A stretch of DNA of 64,000 nt, from the NCBI GenBank assembly GCA_014359475.1, contig JACIZI010000002.1:230082-294081 (forward strand). The letters run 5' to 3'. Made by a program: the position numbers and the translations under genes. The notes below the pieces were generated by a model that was given only the letters and a program-made list of their open reading frames with translations, had not been told where the DNA came from and ran no database searches. Of this stretch, positions 52,246-60,129 are shown one piece after another; position 1 is the stretch's first letter; the number at the start of each line of letters is the position of its first letter. The DNA comes from Marinobacter sp. (GTDB lineage: Bacteria; Pseudomonadota; Gammaproteobacteria; Pseudomonadales; Oleiphilaceae).

Positions 52246-55200
52246 ATGAATCCAAAGGAACGTCGTTCAAGCCTCCGCCGACCCATTCAGCTGGCGGCAC
52301 AGCTGGGAGTATTACCCGGTGAGTTCTGGCCCTGCCAGATCGCGGATTTCTGCGCCGAGGGATTATTTGTCCGTTACTCGCAGGATGTGTCCCGCAAACT
52401 GGATAATACCCTGCGGCAATCAGGCTATGATGACCTCAAGGTGCGTTTCCGCAGTCCCTCGGGTGAGCAGCATGAACTGCAGGTGCGTATTGCCCGGCGG
52501 GTGGAGGGGGCCATGGGTGTCAGCTTCAGCCAGGGCAACCCCGGGGCCGTTTCTGCCATGCTGGAGCATTGCGGTGGCGAGGGAGAGCAGGAGCGCGCCT
52601 CGCTGAAGGCACCGTCCGATCGGGTTCAGTATGTGCTGCATCAGTCTGCCAGGACCATTGTGCAGCACCTGGAACCCCTGATGGAGGACTTCTTTGTGCA
52701 GGCGGACAAGGATCTGGAGGCCGCGGCCCTGAAAGCCGGCAATGATCAGCAGGCCAATGAATACATGGACGCCCGGGGGCAGCTCAGCGCCCGTCAGCGG
52801 GCGGTCTGGCAGCAGATGGCGAATGCGGTCAAGTCACCACTGAAACCCGCCTCGAAAACCTATGCCGGTGCGGAATTGTCGGTGGTGGACAAGACGGAAT
52901 TTGAAGACTGGTTGTCCATCCGGGTCATGGTGACCAGGGCAGACACCCGGTACCGGGGAGAATTGCTGCAACTGAAGCTGCGCCTGGACAAGCTGGGCAT
53001 CGCCAACGCCACCGGCCACCAGAATCCCCTGGGACCGGCGCTGATCTGCGAGGCCTTTCATGGGGGCCTGGAGCAGCTTGGCGCCACCCGCAATGTGGAA
53101 AAGCTTTGCCTGAAAACGTTTGAAAAGTCGGTGGTCCAGCATCTTGAACCCATGTACCAGGAGCTTAACCAGATACTGGTGCGCCAGGGTGTCCTGCCGG
53201 ACCTGGATCTGAGCCGCTATCTCAGTGATGTGATCAAGCCCGCGGAGCCTCCTCCCCCTCTGAAACCGAAACCCCCTGTGAAACCGGAACCTCCGGAGTC
53301 GAAGGCCCCCGCGCCGGAGCCCCGCCGGCCAGAGGCACCGTTGGTGGCCGAACAACCCGTTGCCAGGCAGATCGAGAACCGGGAACCGTTCAGGTCGGCG
53401 GCGAGTCCTTCTCTGACGCGCACGGCGTTTGCAACAATTCGTAACCTGGTGTCCACCCTGACCGCCAGTCGTCTGAAGCGGGGGGATGCGGAACCGGTGG
53501 ATTTCCCACCGGGTGCGACAGCGATAACAGCAACCGAACTGCAGAAAACGTTGCAAAAGCTTCAGCTTGAACCGGTGACGGATGAAAAGGAACCGAAGCC
53601 TCTGCGTGAACGGGTGTTCCAGCAGGTGGCCCGGGAAGACGGCCAGGCGCTGGACAAGGAGCAGCAGGAAACCGTCGACGTGGTGGACCGCTTCTTCCAG
53701 AGTGTGGTTGAGAGCCCGCGGCTGGGGGAGTACGCCAGGCGGCGGATGCGCCAGTTGGAGGTGCCGGTACTCAAAGTAGTCATGCGTTATCCGGAATTTT
53801 TCGAGGATCAGGAAAGTCCGGTACGCGGGGTAATGAACCGGCTGGCACAGCTTGGGGTCAGGGGCGGCCGGATCAATCCGGTGGTCCAGCGGCGTATTGA
53901 CGAGCTGATCGACCGCATTGTGTCGGATTTCGAACAGGATACCGGAGTATTCGAATCTGCGGTCGGTGAGCTGGATAATCTGATAGAGCGTCAGAACCTG
54001 GTGTATCGCCGCAATGTGGAGCGAGTGACCGCTGCGGCGGAGGGAGCCCAGAAAGTCAGCCAATCAAAAGTCGCCGTGGCGGAAGCGCTTAACCGCAAAC
54101 TGGCCGGCAGGGATGTGCCCAAAGCCGTCATCGGGCTGCTGGACGGCGGCTGGCGTGACCTGTTATCTCTCACCTGGCTGCGCCAAGGGGAGGACAGTAC
54201 CCTGTGGGCGGATTATCTGGCGGTGATTGATGCCCTGCTCGCCTTTGCTGATGATCCGACCACCGATATCAACCTGCCGGATTTGTTGCGGGTGATTCAG
54301 GACGGTCTCTCTTCCATTTCCAGCAACCACATGCCGGCCACCCATATCCGGGAGGAGCTGAAGCGATTTCTGGTGCGTGAACCGGAAACGCCCCCGCAAA
54401 TGGTACCTTTCCCGGAACAGAAAGCGCCCGCCAGCGAAACCAGGCTCAGCGAGCGCGAACAGAAAAGCCTGCAGCGCTGGATCGCCCGGGCCCAGCGGTT
54501 GCGCACAGGCGACTGGCTGCGGGACCAGACCCGTCCGGACGATCCTCAGCATATCCGCCTGGTCTGGATTGCCCGGGGTTTCACCCGTTTCGTGTTTGTC
54601 AACCACCAGGGCATGCGGGTGGTGGAGCTGGACCTGGCGGACCTGGCCCGGCAGATGCGCAAGGGTGTCGTGGTACCGGATTACCAATACGAGCGGCCAC
54701 TGGTGGATGAAAGCATCGACCGGATGGTGCGCAATGTCTACGAGCAGCTGTCCTGGCTATCCACCCACGATGAGCTGACGGGCTTGCTGTCCCGGCGCGA
54801 GTTCGAGCGGATGCTGGACCAGCAGCTGGACCGCCAGGAAGACGAGAGAGTTCTGCTGCGCCTGGACCTGCGCCAGTTCCGGTTGTTGAACGACACGGCG
54901 GGTTACCAGGCCGGTGATGAGGCACTGAAGCGGGTGGCGACCATGTTGCTGGGTCAGGTGCCGGATGGAATGCCGGTAGCCCGGCTGTCTGGCAATGAAT
55001 TTGCCCTGCTGCTGCCGGGCGAAGAAGCGAAAAGCAGGGCGGAAGAGATTATCCGCGAGATCGAAAGGCTGGATCTTTGCTTCGACGACCGCCATTACCA
55101 TTTGTCGGCCTGTGGCGGAATGGCTCACCCCTTGCCGGCACTGGCTTCTGCTGAACGCTGGTTACGGGCCGCGGAAGATGCCCTGAAAGCCGCCAAGAAA

Positions 55201-56013
55201 CAGGGTAGTGGCAAACTGGTGAAGTATACCCTCGACGAGGCCAATCAGGCATTGCAGGAGCAGATAGCGGCCAAGGTGGCCAGCCTTGGTGAGCTGGATC
55301 AAGAGCGTATGCTGTTGCGCTGCCAGAAGATTATCCCTCTGCATTCCCGGTCAAAGATGACGCCCCAGTACGAAGTGCTGATCAGCATGTACGACGACGA
55401 GGGCAACCTAGTTACCGGCACCGAGTTTGTCCGTATGGCGGAGCGTTACGACCGGATGCAGGTGGTGGACCGCTGGGTTGTGGGGCATATGCTGGACTGG
55501 CTCCGGGACCACAACCCGGACCCGGAGCATCTGGGTGGGCTGTGCATCAACCTGTCCGGTTATTCCCTGAACGACGAAACCCTGCTGGAGTTTATCTATG
55601 AAAAGCTCTCCGGCAAGGATGCACCCATTGAACGGCTATGGTTCGAGATTACCGAGGCAGCTGCCATCACCGATCTGGCAAAGGTGGCGGATTTCATGCA
55701 CGAAATGAAGGAGCTGGGCTGTCGGTTCTGCCTGAGCGATTTCGGCAGCGGCCCCGTATCCCACCATTTCCTGAGGGTGCTGCCGGTGGATCTGATCAAG
55801 CTGGACGGTGCCTTTTCGGAACAGATACGTAGCAGCCAGACAGATCAGGCCATGGTGCGTACCATGGCGGATATGGCTCACTATATGGGGCGGGAAGTGA
55901 TCGCGACCCGGGTTGAGACCCGTGAAGCGCTTGAGGCGCTGCGTCAGCTGGGCGTGGACTATGCCCAGGGATTCATCGTCGAAAAGCCCCGGTTACTGGA
56001 CAGCCTGGGCTGA
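52246..56013 (+). CDS. PilZ-DUF1631-GGDEF-EAL protein, probably a cyclic di-GMP effector
   Basis: A 1255-residue cytoplasmic protein. PilZ-like N-terminus (about 1-105) with RRSSLRRPIQLAAQL and DFCAEGLFV. A long DUF1631 region (about 120-790) is broken by a Pro-rich linker (about 335-375). The GGDEF domain (about 840-990) reads SGNEF at 915-919 instead of GGDEF. The EAL domain (about 1020-1250) reads YEVL instead of EAL at 1043 and lacks the EGVE motif (VETREAL). Both enzyme sites look inactive, so it most likely senses cyclic di-GMP through PilZ or the decayed domains. Output unknown. It lies 18 bp before prkB. Confidence 0.88.
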   Translation: MNPKERRSSLRRPIQLAAQLGVLPGEFWPCQIADFCAEGLFVRYSQDVSRKLDNTLRQSGYDDLKVRFRSPSGEQHELQVRIARRVEGAMGVSFSQGNPGAVSAMLEHCGGEGEQERASLKAPSDRVQYVLHQSARTIVQHLEPLMEDFFVQADKDLEAAALKAGNDQQANEYMDARGQLSARQRAVWQQMANAVKSPLKPASKTYAGAELSVVDKTEFEDWLSIRVMVTRADTRYRGELLQLKLRLDKLGIANATGHQNPLGPALICEAFHGGLEQLGATRNVEKLCLKTFEKSVVQHLEPMYQELNQILVRQGVLPDLDLSRYLSDVIKPAEPPPPLKPKPPVKPEPPESKAPAPEPRRPEAPLVAEQPVARQIENREPFRSAASPSLTRTAFATIRNLVSTLTASRLKRGDAEPVDFPPGATAITATELQKTLQKLQLEPVTDEKEPKPLRERVFQQVAREDGQALDKEQQETVDVVDRFFQSVVESPRLGEYARRRMRQLEVPVLKVVMRYPEFFEDQESPVRGVMNRLAQLGVRGGRINPVVQRRIDELIDRIVSDFEQDTGVFESAVGELDNLIERQNLVYRRNVERVTAAAEGAQKVSQSKVAVAEALNRKLAGRDVPKAVIGLLDGGWRDLLSLTWLRQGEDSTLWADYLAVIDALLAFADDPTTDINLPDLLRVIQDGLSSISSNHMPATHIREELKRFLVREPETPPQMVPFPEQKAPASETRLSEREQKSLQRWIARAQRLRTGDWLRDQTRPDDPQHIRLVWIARGFTRFVFVNHQGMRVVELDLADLARQMRKGVVVPDYQYERPLVDESIDRMVRNVYEQLSWLSTHDELTGLLSRREFERMLDQQLDRQEDERVLLRLDLRQFRLLNDTAGYQAGDEALKRVATMLLGQVPDGMPVARLSGNEFALLLPGEEAKSRAEEIIREIERLDLCFDDRHYHLSACGGMAHPLPALASAERWLRAAEDALKAAKKQGSGKLVKYTLDEANQALQEQIAAKVASLGELDQERMLLRCQKIIPLHSRSKMTPQYEVLISMYDDEGNLVTGTEFVRMAERYDRMQVVDRWVVGHMLDWLRDHNPDPEHLGGLCINLSGYSLNDETLLEFIYEKLSGKDAPIERLWFEITEAAAITDLAKVADFMHEMKELGCRFCLSDFGSGPVSHHFLRVLPVDLIKLDGAFSEQIRSSQTDQAMVRTMADMAHYMGREVIATRVETREALEALRQLGVDYAQGFIVEKPRLLDSLG

Positions 56014-56031
56014 CGCGCCAACAGGAAGGTT

Positions 56032-56898
56032 ATGTCGAAACGTCATCCTATTATTGCGGTTACCGGTTCCTCGGGTGCCGGTACCACAACCACCGGGCGT
56101 GTGTTCAGCCGGATGTTTGCCAGTGAGGGGCTCACCGCTGCCATGGTCAGCGGCGACAGCTTTCACCGTTACAACCGGGAGCAGATGGCCCGGCTGGCCG
56201 CCAAGGGCCAGTTCGGGGAACGCAACCACTTCGCCCTGAAAGCCAATCATATCGATCGGCTGGAGTCGCTGTTCTACGATTATTCCCACACCGGCACGGG
56301 GCAGTGTCGCCAGTATGTCCATGATGAGGATCGGGAACTGGTGACTGAAGGCTATCAGCCAGGCACCTTTACCTCCTGGTCACCGCTGCCGCCGGAGACC
56401 GACCTGTTATTTTACGAGGGGTTGCACGGCGGAGTGGCGACAGACGGCTGCAACATCGCCCAGTATGTGGATCTGCTGATCGGAGTGGTGCCGATTGTGA
56501 ACCTGGAGTGGATCCAGAAGATTCACCGGGATACTTTCCGGCGGGGCTACTCCCAGGAGGCGGTGGTGGCCACCATCCTGAACCGGATGGAAGACTACGT
56601 ACACGATATTGTGCCCCAGTTCTCACGCACCCACGTCAATTTCCAGCGGGTGCCGCTGGTCGACACTTCCAACCCCTTTGTGGTGCGGGATGTACCCAGA
56701 GAAGATGAAAGCATGATCGTAATCCGCTTCCGGGATCCCTCGGAGGTGGATTTTCCCTACCTGCTGCAGATGATCGCCGGCAGCAGCCTCTCCCGGTATG
56801 ACACTCTGGTGATTCCGGGCACTCGGTTCTTCCTCGCCATGGACCTGATCATGCGGCCGATGCTGATGAACCTGATAGCCCGTAAACCCTTCGGCTGA
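56032..56898 (+). CDS. prkB: Phosphoribulokinase-like protein PrkB
   Basis: A 288-residue P-loop kinase of the proteobacterial phosphoribulokinase class. The P-loop is GSSGAGTTTTGRVF at residues 11-24. Also visible are SGDSFHRYNREQM, LFYEGLHGG and RDFMA-like IVPGTRFFLAMDLIMRPM. Similar proteins occur in bacteria without a Calvin cycle, so ribulose-5-phosphate may not be the real substrate. No RuBisCO gene is in the window. It is convergent with speD. Confidence 0.9.
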   Translation: MSKRHPIIAVTGSSGAGTTTTGRVFSRMFASEGLTAAMVSGDSFHRYNREQMARLAAKGQFGERNHFALKANHIDRLESLFYDYSHTGTGQCRQYVHDEDRELVTEGYQPGTFTSWSPLPPETDLLFYEGLHGGVATDGCNIAQYVDLLIGVVPIVNLEWIQKIHRDTFRRGYSQEAVVATILNRMEDYVHDIVPQFSRTHVNFQRVPLVDTSNPFVVRDVPREDESMIVIRFRDPSEVDFPYLLQMIAGSSLSRYDTLVIPGTRFFLAMDLIMRPMLMNLIARKPFG

Positions 56899-56908
56899 CC
56901 CCGGGCTG

Positions 56909-56955
56909 CCGGAGCAGCCAGGCGGCCGTCCCGGGCATCCTGTAGCCTGCTCCGG
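56909..56955. terminator. Hairpin between convergent prkB and speD
   Basis: CCGGAGCAG / CTGCTCCGG, a 9-bp perfect stem with a 29-nt GC-rich loop. It lies in the 72-bp spacer between two convergent genes. No T tract, so termination is only possible. Confidence 0.35.
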
Positions 56956-56970
56956 TGCCTCACGGGCAGG

Positions 56971-57762
56971 TTATTCGACGTTTCGTGAGTAGAATATCTC
57001 GAGCATTTCCCGGCGCAGCCGTTCCTCGATCGAGTTGGCCTCCTGTTCGGGCAGTTCCTCGGCATTCACACCGAATACATAGTTATCCAGTTGGAAGTTT
57101 TTGAGCATCATCTTGGTGTGGAACATGTTCTCCTGATACACGTTCACATCGATCATCTGATAGGCGTTGCGGGTATCTTCCGTCAGGTAGTTCTGGATGG
57201 AGTTGATGTCGTGGTCGATGTAGTGTTTGGCGCCGTCTACATCCCGGGTAAAACCCCGCACCCGGTAATCCACAGTGACCACATCCGAGTCGAAGCTGTG
57301 GATCAGGTAGTTGAGTACCTTGAGAGGCGAGATCAGTCCGCAGGTGGACACGTCGATATCCGCCCGGAAGGTACTGATGCCTTCGTAGGGATGGCTTTCC
57401 GGATAGGTGTGAACCGTCACATGGCTCTTGTCGAGATGACCGACAATGGTTTCTGGCAGAGGCCCGGGGGATTCCTCATTGTCTGCGTCACCGTCGTTCA
57501 GTTCGTGCTCGGCGATCAGCATGGTCACAGACGCGCCATGGGGCTCGTAATCCTGGCGCGCTATATTGAGCACATTGGCACCGATAATCTTGACCACGTC
57601 AGTGAGGATCTGGGTCAGTCGCTCAGCGTTGTACATCTCATCGATGTAGTCGATATAGGCCTTGCGCTGCTCTTCCGTGCGAGCGTAACAGATATCATAG
57701 ATGTTGAAGCTCAGTGACTTGGTCAGGTTGTTGAAGCCGTGCAGCTGCAGTTTCTTGTCCAT
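56971..57762 (-). CDS. speD: S-adenosylmethionine decarboxylase proenzyme (E. coli type)
   Basis: A 263-residue proenzyme of spermidine synthesis. It cleaves itself at Lys112-Ser113 in [20 protein letters not shown] to make the pyruvoyl group. [26 protein letters not shown] and [29 protein letters not shown] are close to the E. coli enzyme, including the conserved cysteine. The start at 57762 is chosen because it gives [14 protein letters not shown]; the longer frame would overlap osmC by 38 bp. It starts 1 bp after the osmC stop. Confidence 0.96.
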   Translation of the reverse strand: MDKKLQLHGFNNLTKSLSFNIYDICYARTEEQRKAYIDYIDEMYNAERLTQILTDVVKIIGANVLNIARQDYEPHGASVTMLIAEHELNDGDADNEESPGPLPETIVGHLDKSHVTVHTYPESHPYEGISTFRADIDVSTCGLISPLKVLNYLIHSFDSDVVTVDYRVRGFTRDVDGAKHYIDHDINSIQNYLTEDTRNAYQMIDVNVYQENMFHTKMMLKNFQLDNYVFGVNAEELPEQEANSIEERLRREMLEIFYSRNVE

Positions 57763-57763
57763 C

Positions 57764-58183
57764 TCAGTTTTCCCGGATTTCATAGCTGTGGCCGATTTCA
57801 ACGCCGGCCTTTTCCAGCATAATGGAGGCGGAGCAGTACTTTTCGGCCGACAGGCTGACGGCCCGTTTGACCAGATTTTCCTTCAGGTTGTTGCCCGACA
57901 CGATAAAGTGCAGGTGAATGCGCGTAAAGACCGCAGGAACCGCATCGGCACGCTCGGCTTCCAGCTCCACATGACAATCGGTAACATCCTGACGGCTCTT
58001 CCGCAGAATGTTGATGACATCAAACGACGAGCAGCCGCCCAGCCCCATCAGCATCATCTCCATGGGCCTTGGTCCCAGGTTTTCGCCGCCATGATCAGGC
58101 GGGCCATCCATCTGTACGCTGTGCCCGGTGCCACTGGTGGCTTTGAAACCGGCCTTGCCGGTCCAGTCAATGGTTGCTCTCAT
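57764..58183 (-). CDS. OsmC-family protein (YhfA-like)
   Basis: A 139-residue protein of the OsmC/Ohr fold, with the two conserved redox cysteines Cys51 (GGCSSFDV) and Cys117 (EKYCSAS). The start at 58183 ([13 protein letters not shown]) is normal. It belongs to the YhfA subgroup that sits next to crp in many gammaproteobacteria, and here vfr is divergent. It overlaps no gene and ends 1 bp before the speD start, so speD is translated right behind it. Role: probably hydroperoxide handling; not shown for this subgroup. Confidence 0.88.
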   Translation of the reverse strand: MRATIDWTGKAGFKATSGTGHSVQMDGPPDHGGENLGPRPMEMMLMGLGGCSSFDVINILRKSRQDVTDCHVELEAERADAVPAVFTRIHLHFIVSGNNLKENLVKRAVSLSAEKYCSASIMLEKAGVEIGHSYEIREN

Positions 58184-58208
58184 TACCGCACCTCGGAATC
58201 TCACAAGG

Positions 58209-58223
58209 GGAGCCAGGGGCTCC
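58209..58223. other. Short hairpin in the osmC-vfr spacer
   Basis: GGAGCC-AGG-GGCTCC, a perfect 6-bp stem with a 3-nt loop, in the leader of osmC on the minus strand. The spacer (58184-58460) otherwise holds the vfr promoter candidates. Confidence 0.3.
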
Positions 58224-58296
58224 AAAGCTGCGGATGCTATCATAATCCCCCATTTTGCAATAACCGGTTTTTTTGTTCAGGGGGTCCTTAATGAAA

Positions 58297-58325
58297 TTGA
58301 GCCGCCGGCTCGGGAGCCATATATA
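58297..58325 (+). promoter_or_regulatory. Putative vfr promoter, upstream one
   Basis: TTGAGC (58297-58302), 17 bp, TATATA (58320-58325). Ideal spacing with four of six matches in each box. A leader of about 130 nt would follow. Confidence 0.4.
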
Positions 58326-58343
58326 GGCTATACTGGCGGCAGG

Positions 58344-58371
58344 TTGTCCCATTCCGGGCGCTTGTTATAGG
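58344..58371 (+). promoter_or_regulatory. Putative vfr promoter, downstream one
   Basis: TTGTCC (58344-58349), 16 bp, TATAGG (58366-58371). An alternative to the promoter at 58297; either or both may be used. Confidence 0.35.
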
Positions 58372-58460
58372 TTAGCATTATCAGGAAAACTGCTCACGGA
58401 GCATATGTTGTATAACAATATCCGGGGAATCACCCGCATTCAGGAGGCACGACTCGCTTT

Positions 58461-59102
58461 ATGACCACTATCGTCAAGCCGGTTGAGCGAACAACCCGAC
58501 ACCTGGATTATTTTCTGTCCCAGTGCCATCGTCGCCGTTATCCCGCTAAAAGCACCATTATTTATGCCGGAGACAAGAGCGACTCCCTCTTTTACATAGT
58601 CAAAGGATCCGTAACCGTCATTATCGAAGATGATGATGGTCGGGAAATGATTATGGCCTATCTGAATGCCGGGGATTTCTTTGGCGAAATGGGCCTGTTC
58701 GACAACATGGATTCCCGCAGTGCCTGGGTCAAGGCAAAAACCGAGTGCGAGGTGGCGGAAATCAGCTACACCAAATTCCGGGAAATTGCCCAGCAGGATC
58801 CGCGGGTGCTGTACTTCATCGGTGAACAGATGGCATCCCGCCTGCGTCAGACTACCCGGAAGGTCGGGGATCTGGCGTTCCTGGATGTGACCGGCCGGGT
58901 AGCGCGAACGCTGCTGGATCTGTGCAGGGAGCCTGATGCGATGACCCACCCGGATGGCATGCAGATCAAGATCACCCGCCAGGAAATAGGTCGCATTGTA
59001 GGCTGCTCCCGGGAAATGGTTGGACGGGTGCTCAAGACCCTGGAAGATCAGGGACTGGTGCGGGTCAAGGGCAAGACCATGGTGGTCTACGGTACCCGCT
59101 GA
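58461..59102 (+). CDS. vfr: cAMP-responsive regulator Vfr/Crp
   Basis: A 213-residue CRP-family protein. The cyclic nucleotide pocket is [20 protein letters not shown], with the Arg-Ser pair that binds cAMP phosphate. The C-terminal helix-turn-helix is [24 protein letters not shown] with the CRP-type recognition residues RE..GR. Length and sequence are of the Pseudomonas Vfr type. It regulates carbon use, motility and virulence-type genes in relatives. Divergent from osmC-speD; convergent with the GST gene 61 bp away. Confidence 0.96.
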   Translation: MTTIVKPVERTTRHLDYFLSQCHRRRYPAKSTIIYAGDKSDSLFYIVKGSVTVIIEDDDGREMIMAYLNAGDFFGEMGLFDNMDSRSAWVKAKTECEVAEISYTKFREIAQQDPRVLYFIGEQMASRLRQTTRKVGDLAFLDVTGRVARTLLDLCREPDAMTHPDGMQIKITRQEIGRIVGCSREMVGRVLKTLEDQGLVRVKGKTMVVYGTR

Positions 59103-59163
59103 CGCGGGTCGGTTTTCCTGTTTCGGGAGCCGGCAGGCAGCCCTCCGGCAGAAGCGGTCGGGG

Positions 59164-59898
59164 TCAGCGATGTAGCCGGTAGATTTCTGCCACGCGGGCC
59201 AGTTTCGGCTGCTTCTGCGCAATCCAGTCCTTCATGGGTGCCGGCAAGCGCCGGGTATCCGGCCAGGGCACCGGGTACTTTTCCGGCATGAACAGCGGGG
59301 CCAGCAGCGAGGCTGCAGTCAGATCCGCCAGGGTGAAGCCGCCCCCCACCAGGTAACCGGATGTCTGATAAGCCGCGTCGAGCTCTTCCAGCAGACTGTC
59401 GAGTGTCTGCTGTGCCTTGTCGGCGGTTTTCTGGTTGATTTTCATCCAGTCCCGCATTACTTCATCCACCCGGCTGAACCCCAGGCGTAACAGGTACCGG
59501 TTGTAAACGGGGGTTTGTGCCGTCAGCATCGGCGCAACCTGCTTCGGTCTTTGTAGCAGGTAATGATAGGCCCAGGTACGTATGGCCGGGCCGGCCTCAT
59601 CGTCCAGGCGTTGCTGCCACGCCAGGGCATCGGCTTTGCTGTTGGCATCATCGCCGCTCAGGCTTTTTTCCGGAAAGTGGCGCTCCAGGTAGTCGAGAAT
59701 TTCTGCGGAGCCCTGCACGATCTCGCCGTCGTGATCCAGTACCGGCACCGAGGACCCGGGTGCCATGCGACGAATCTGTTTGCTATGAGTGCCGGGGAGC
59801 AGGAACACTGGCTGGTAGTTCAGGTTCTTGTAATCCAGCGCCCAGCGAACCTTTTCACTGAAGTGGGAAATGGCAAACTGGTAGAGTTTCATTGTCAT
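59164..59898 (-). CDS. Glutathione S-transferase family protein with a repeat-borne start codon
   Basis: A 244-residue protein with an N-terminal thioredoxin-like GST domain (KLYQFAISHFSEKVRWALDYKNL, conserved Ser/Pro region RMAPGSSVPVLDHDGEIVQGSAEILDYLE) and a helical C-terminal domain. The predicted ATG at 59898 (MTMKLYQ) lies in the last unit of a nine-copy 7-mer array, and no ribosome binding site lies within 60 bp upstream. An ATG two codons further in (59892, MKLYQ) fits the family better but also lacks a ribosome site. Real start therefore uncertain. Substrate unknown. Confidence 0.85.
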   Translation of the reverse strand: MTMKLYQFAISHFSEKVRWALDYKNLNYQPVFLLPGTHSKQIRRMAPGSSVPVLDHDGEIVQGSAEILDYLERHFPEKSLSGDDANSKADALAWQQRLDDEAGPAIRTWAYHYLLQRPKQVAPMLTAQTPVYNRYLLRLGFSRVDEVMRDWMKINQKTADKAQQTLDSLLEELDAAYQTSGYLVGGGFTLADLTAASLLAPLFMPEKYPVPWPDTRRLPAPMKDWIAQKQPKLARVAEIYRLHR

Positions 59899-59956
59899 CG
59901 GTCATCGGTCATCGGTCATCGGTCATCGGTCATCGGTCATCGGTCATCGGTCATCG
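59894..59956. repeat. Nine-copy 7-mer tandem array (GTCATCG)
   Basis: Nine exact copies of GTCATCG (CGATGAC on the minus strand), 63 bp. It covers the GST start codon and its whole ribosome-binding region. Each unit contains an ATG on the minus strand. An exact array such as this should change length by slippage. Confidence 0.95.
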
Positions 59957-60012
59957 CTTGTTGCCACCAGCCTAACGCTTTACAGCGGATTTGGTAACCT
60001 GAAACCGTTAGA

Positions 60013-60126
60013 ATGCACCTTTTGCACCTTTTGCACCTTTTGCACCTTTTGCACCTTTTGCACCTTTTGCACCTTTTGCACCTTTTGCACCTTTTGCACC
60101 TTTTGCACCGTAGTTCCGGGGAGTGA
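60013..60126 (+). CDS. Possible small ORF with His-Leu-Leu repeats
   Basis: A 37-codon frame from ATG 60013 to TGA 60124-60126: Met, ten exact HLL triplets, then HRSSGE. It stops 3 bp before the lipoprotein ATG, so translation of the two could be coupled. Because the repeat unit is 9 bp, gain or loss of a unit adds or removes one HLL and keeps the frame. No ribosome binding site precedes it, so it may never be translated. Confidence 0.2.
   Translation: MHLLHLLHLLHLLHLLHLLHLLHLLHLLHLLHRSSGE
60015..60109. repeat. 9-mer tandem array (GCACCTTTT), 10.6 copies
   Basis: Ten exact copies of GCACCTTTT (60015-60104) plus GCACC (60105-60109). It ends 20 bp before the lipoprotein start codon (60130), leaving just the ribosome binding site GGGGAG (60118-60123). 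On the plus strand an ATG (60013) opens a 37-codon frame across it that ends at 60126. Confidence 0.95.
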
Positions 60127-60129
60127 TTA

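Noticed and set aside
53217-53456. Glycine-rich minus-strand ORF in the DUF1631 gene
   Set aside because: It is the antisense of the proline-rich linker and has no independent support.
59894-60109. CRISPR array
   Set aside because: Units are 7 and 9 bp with no spacers; no cas genes nearby.
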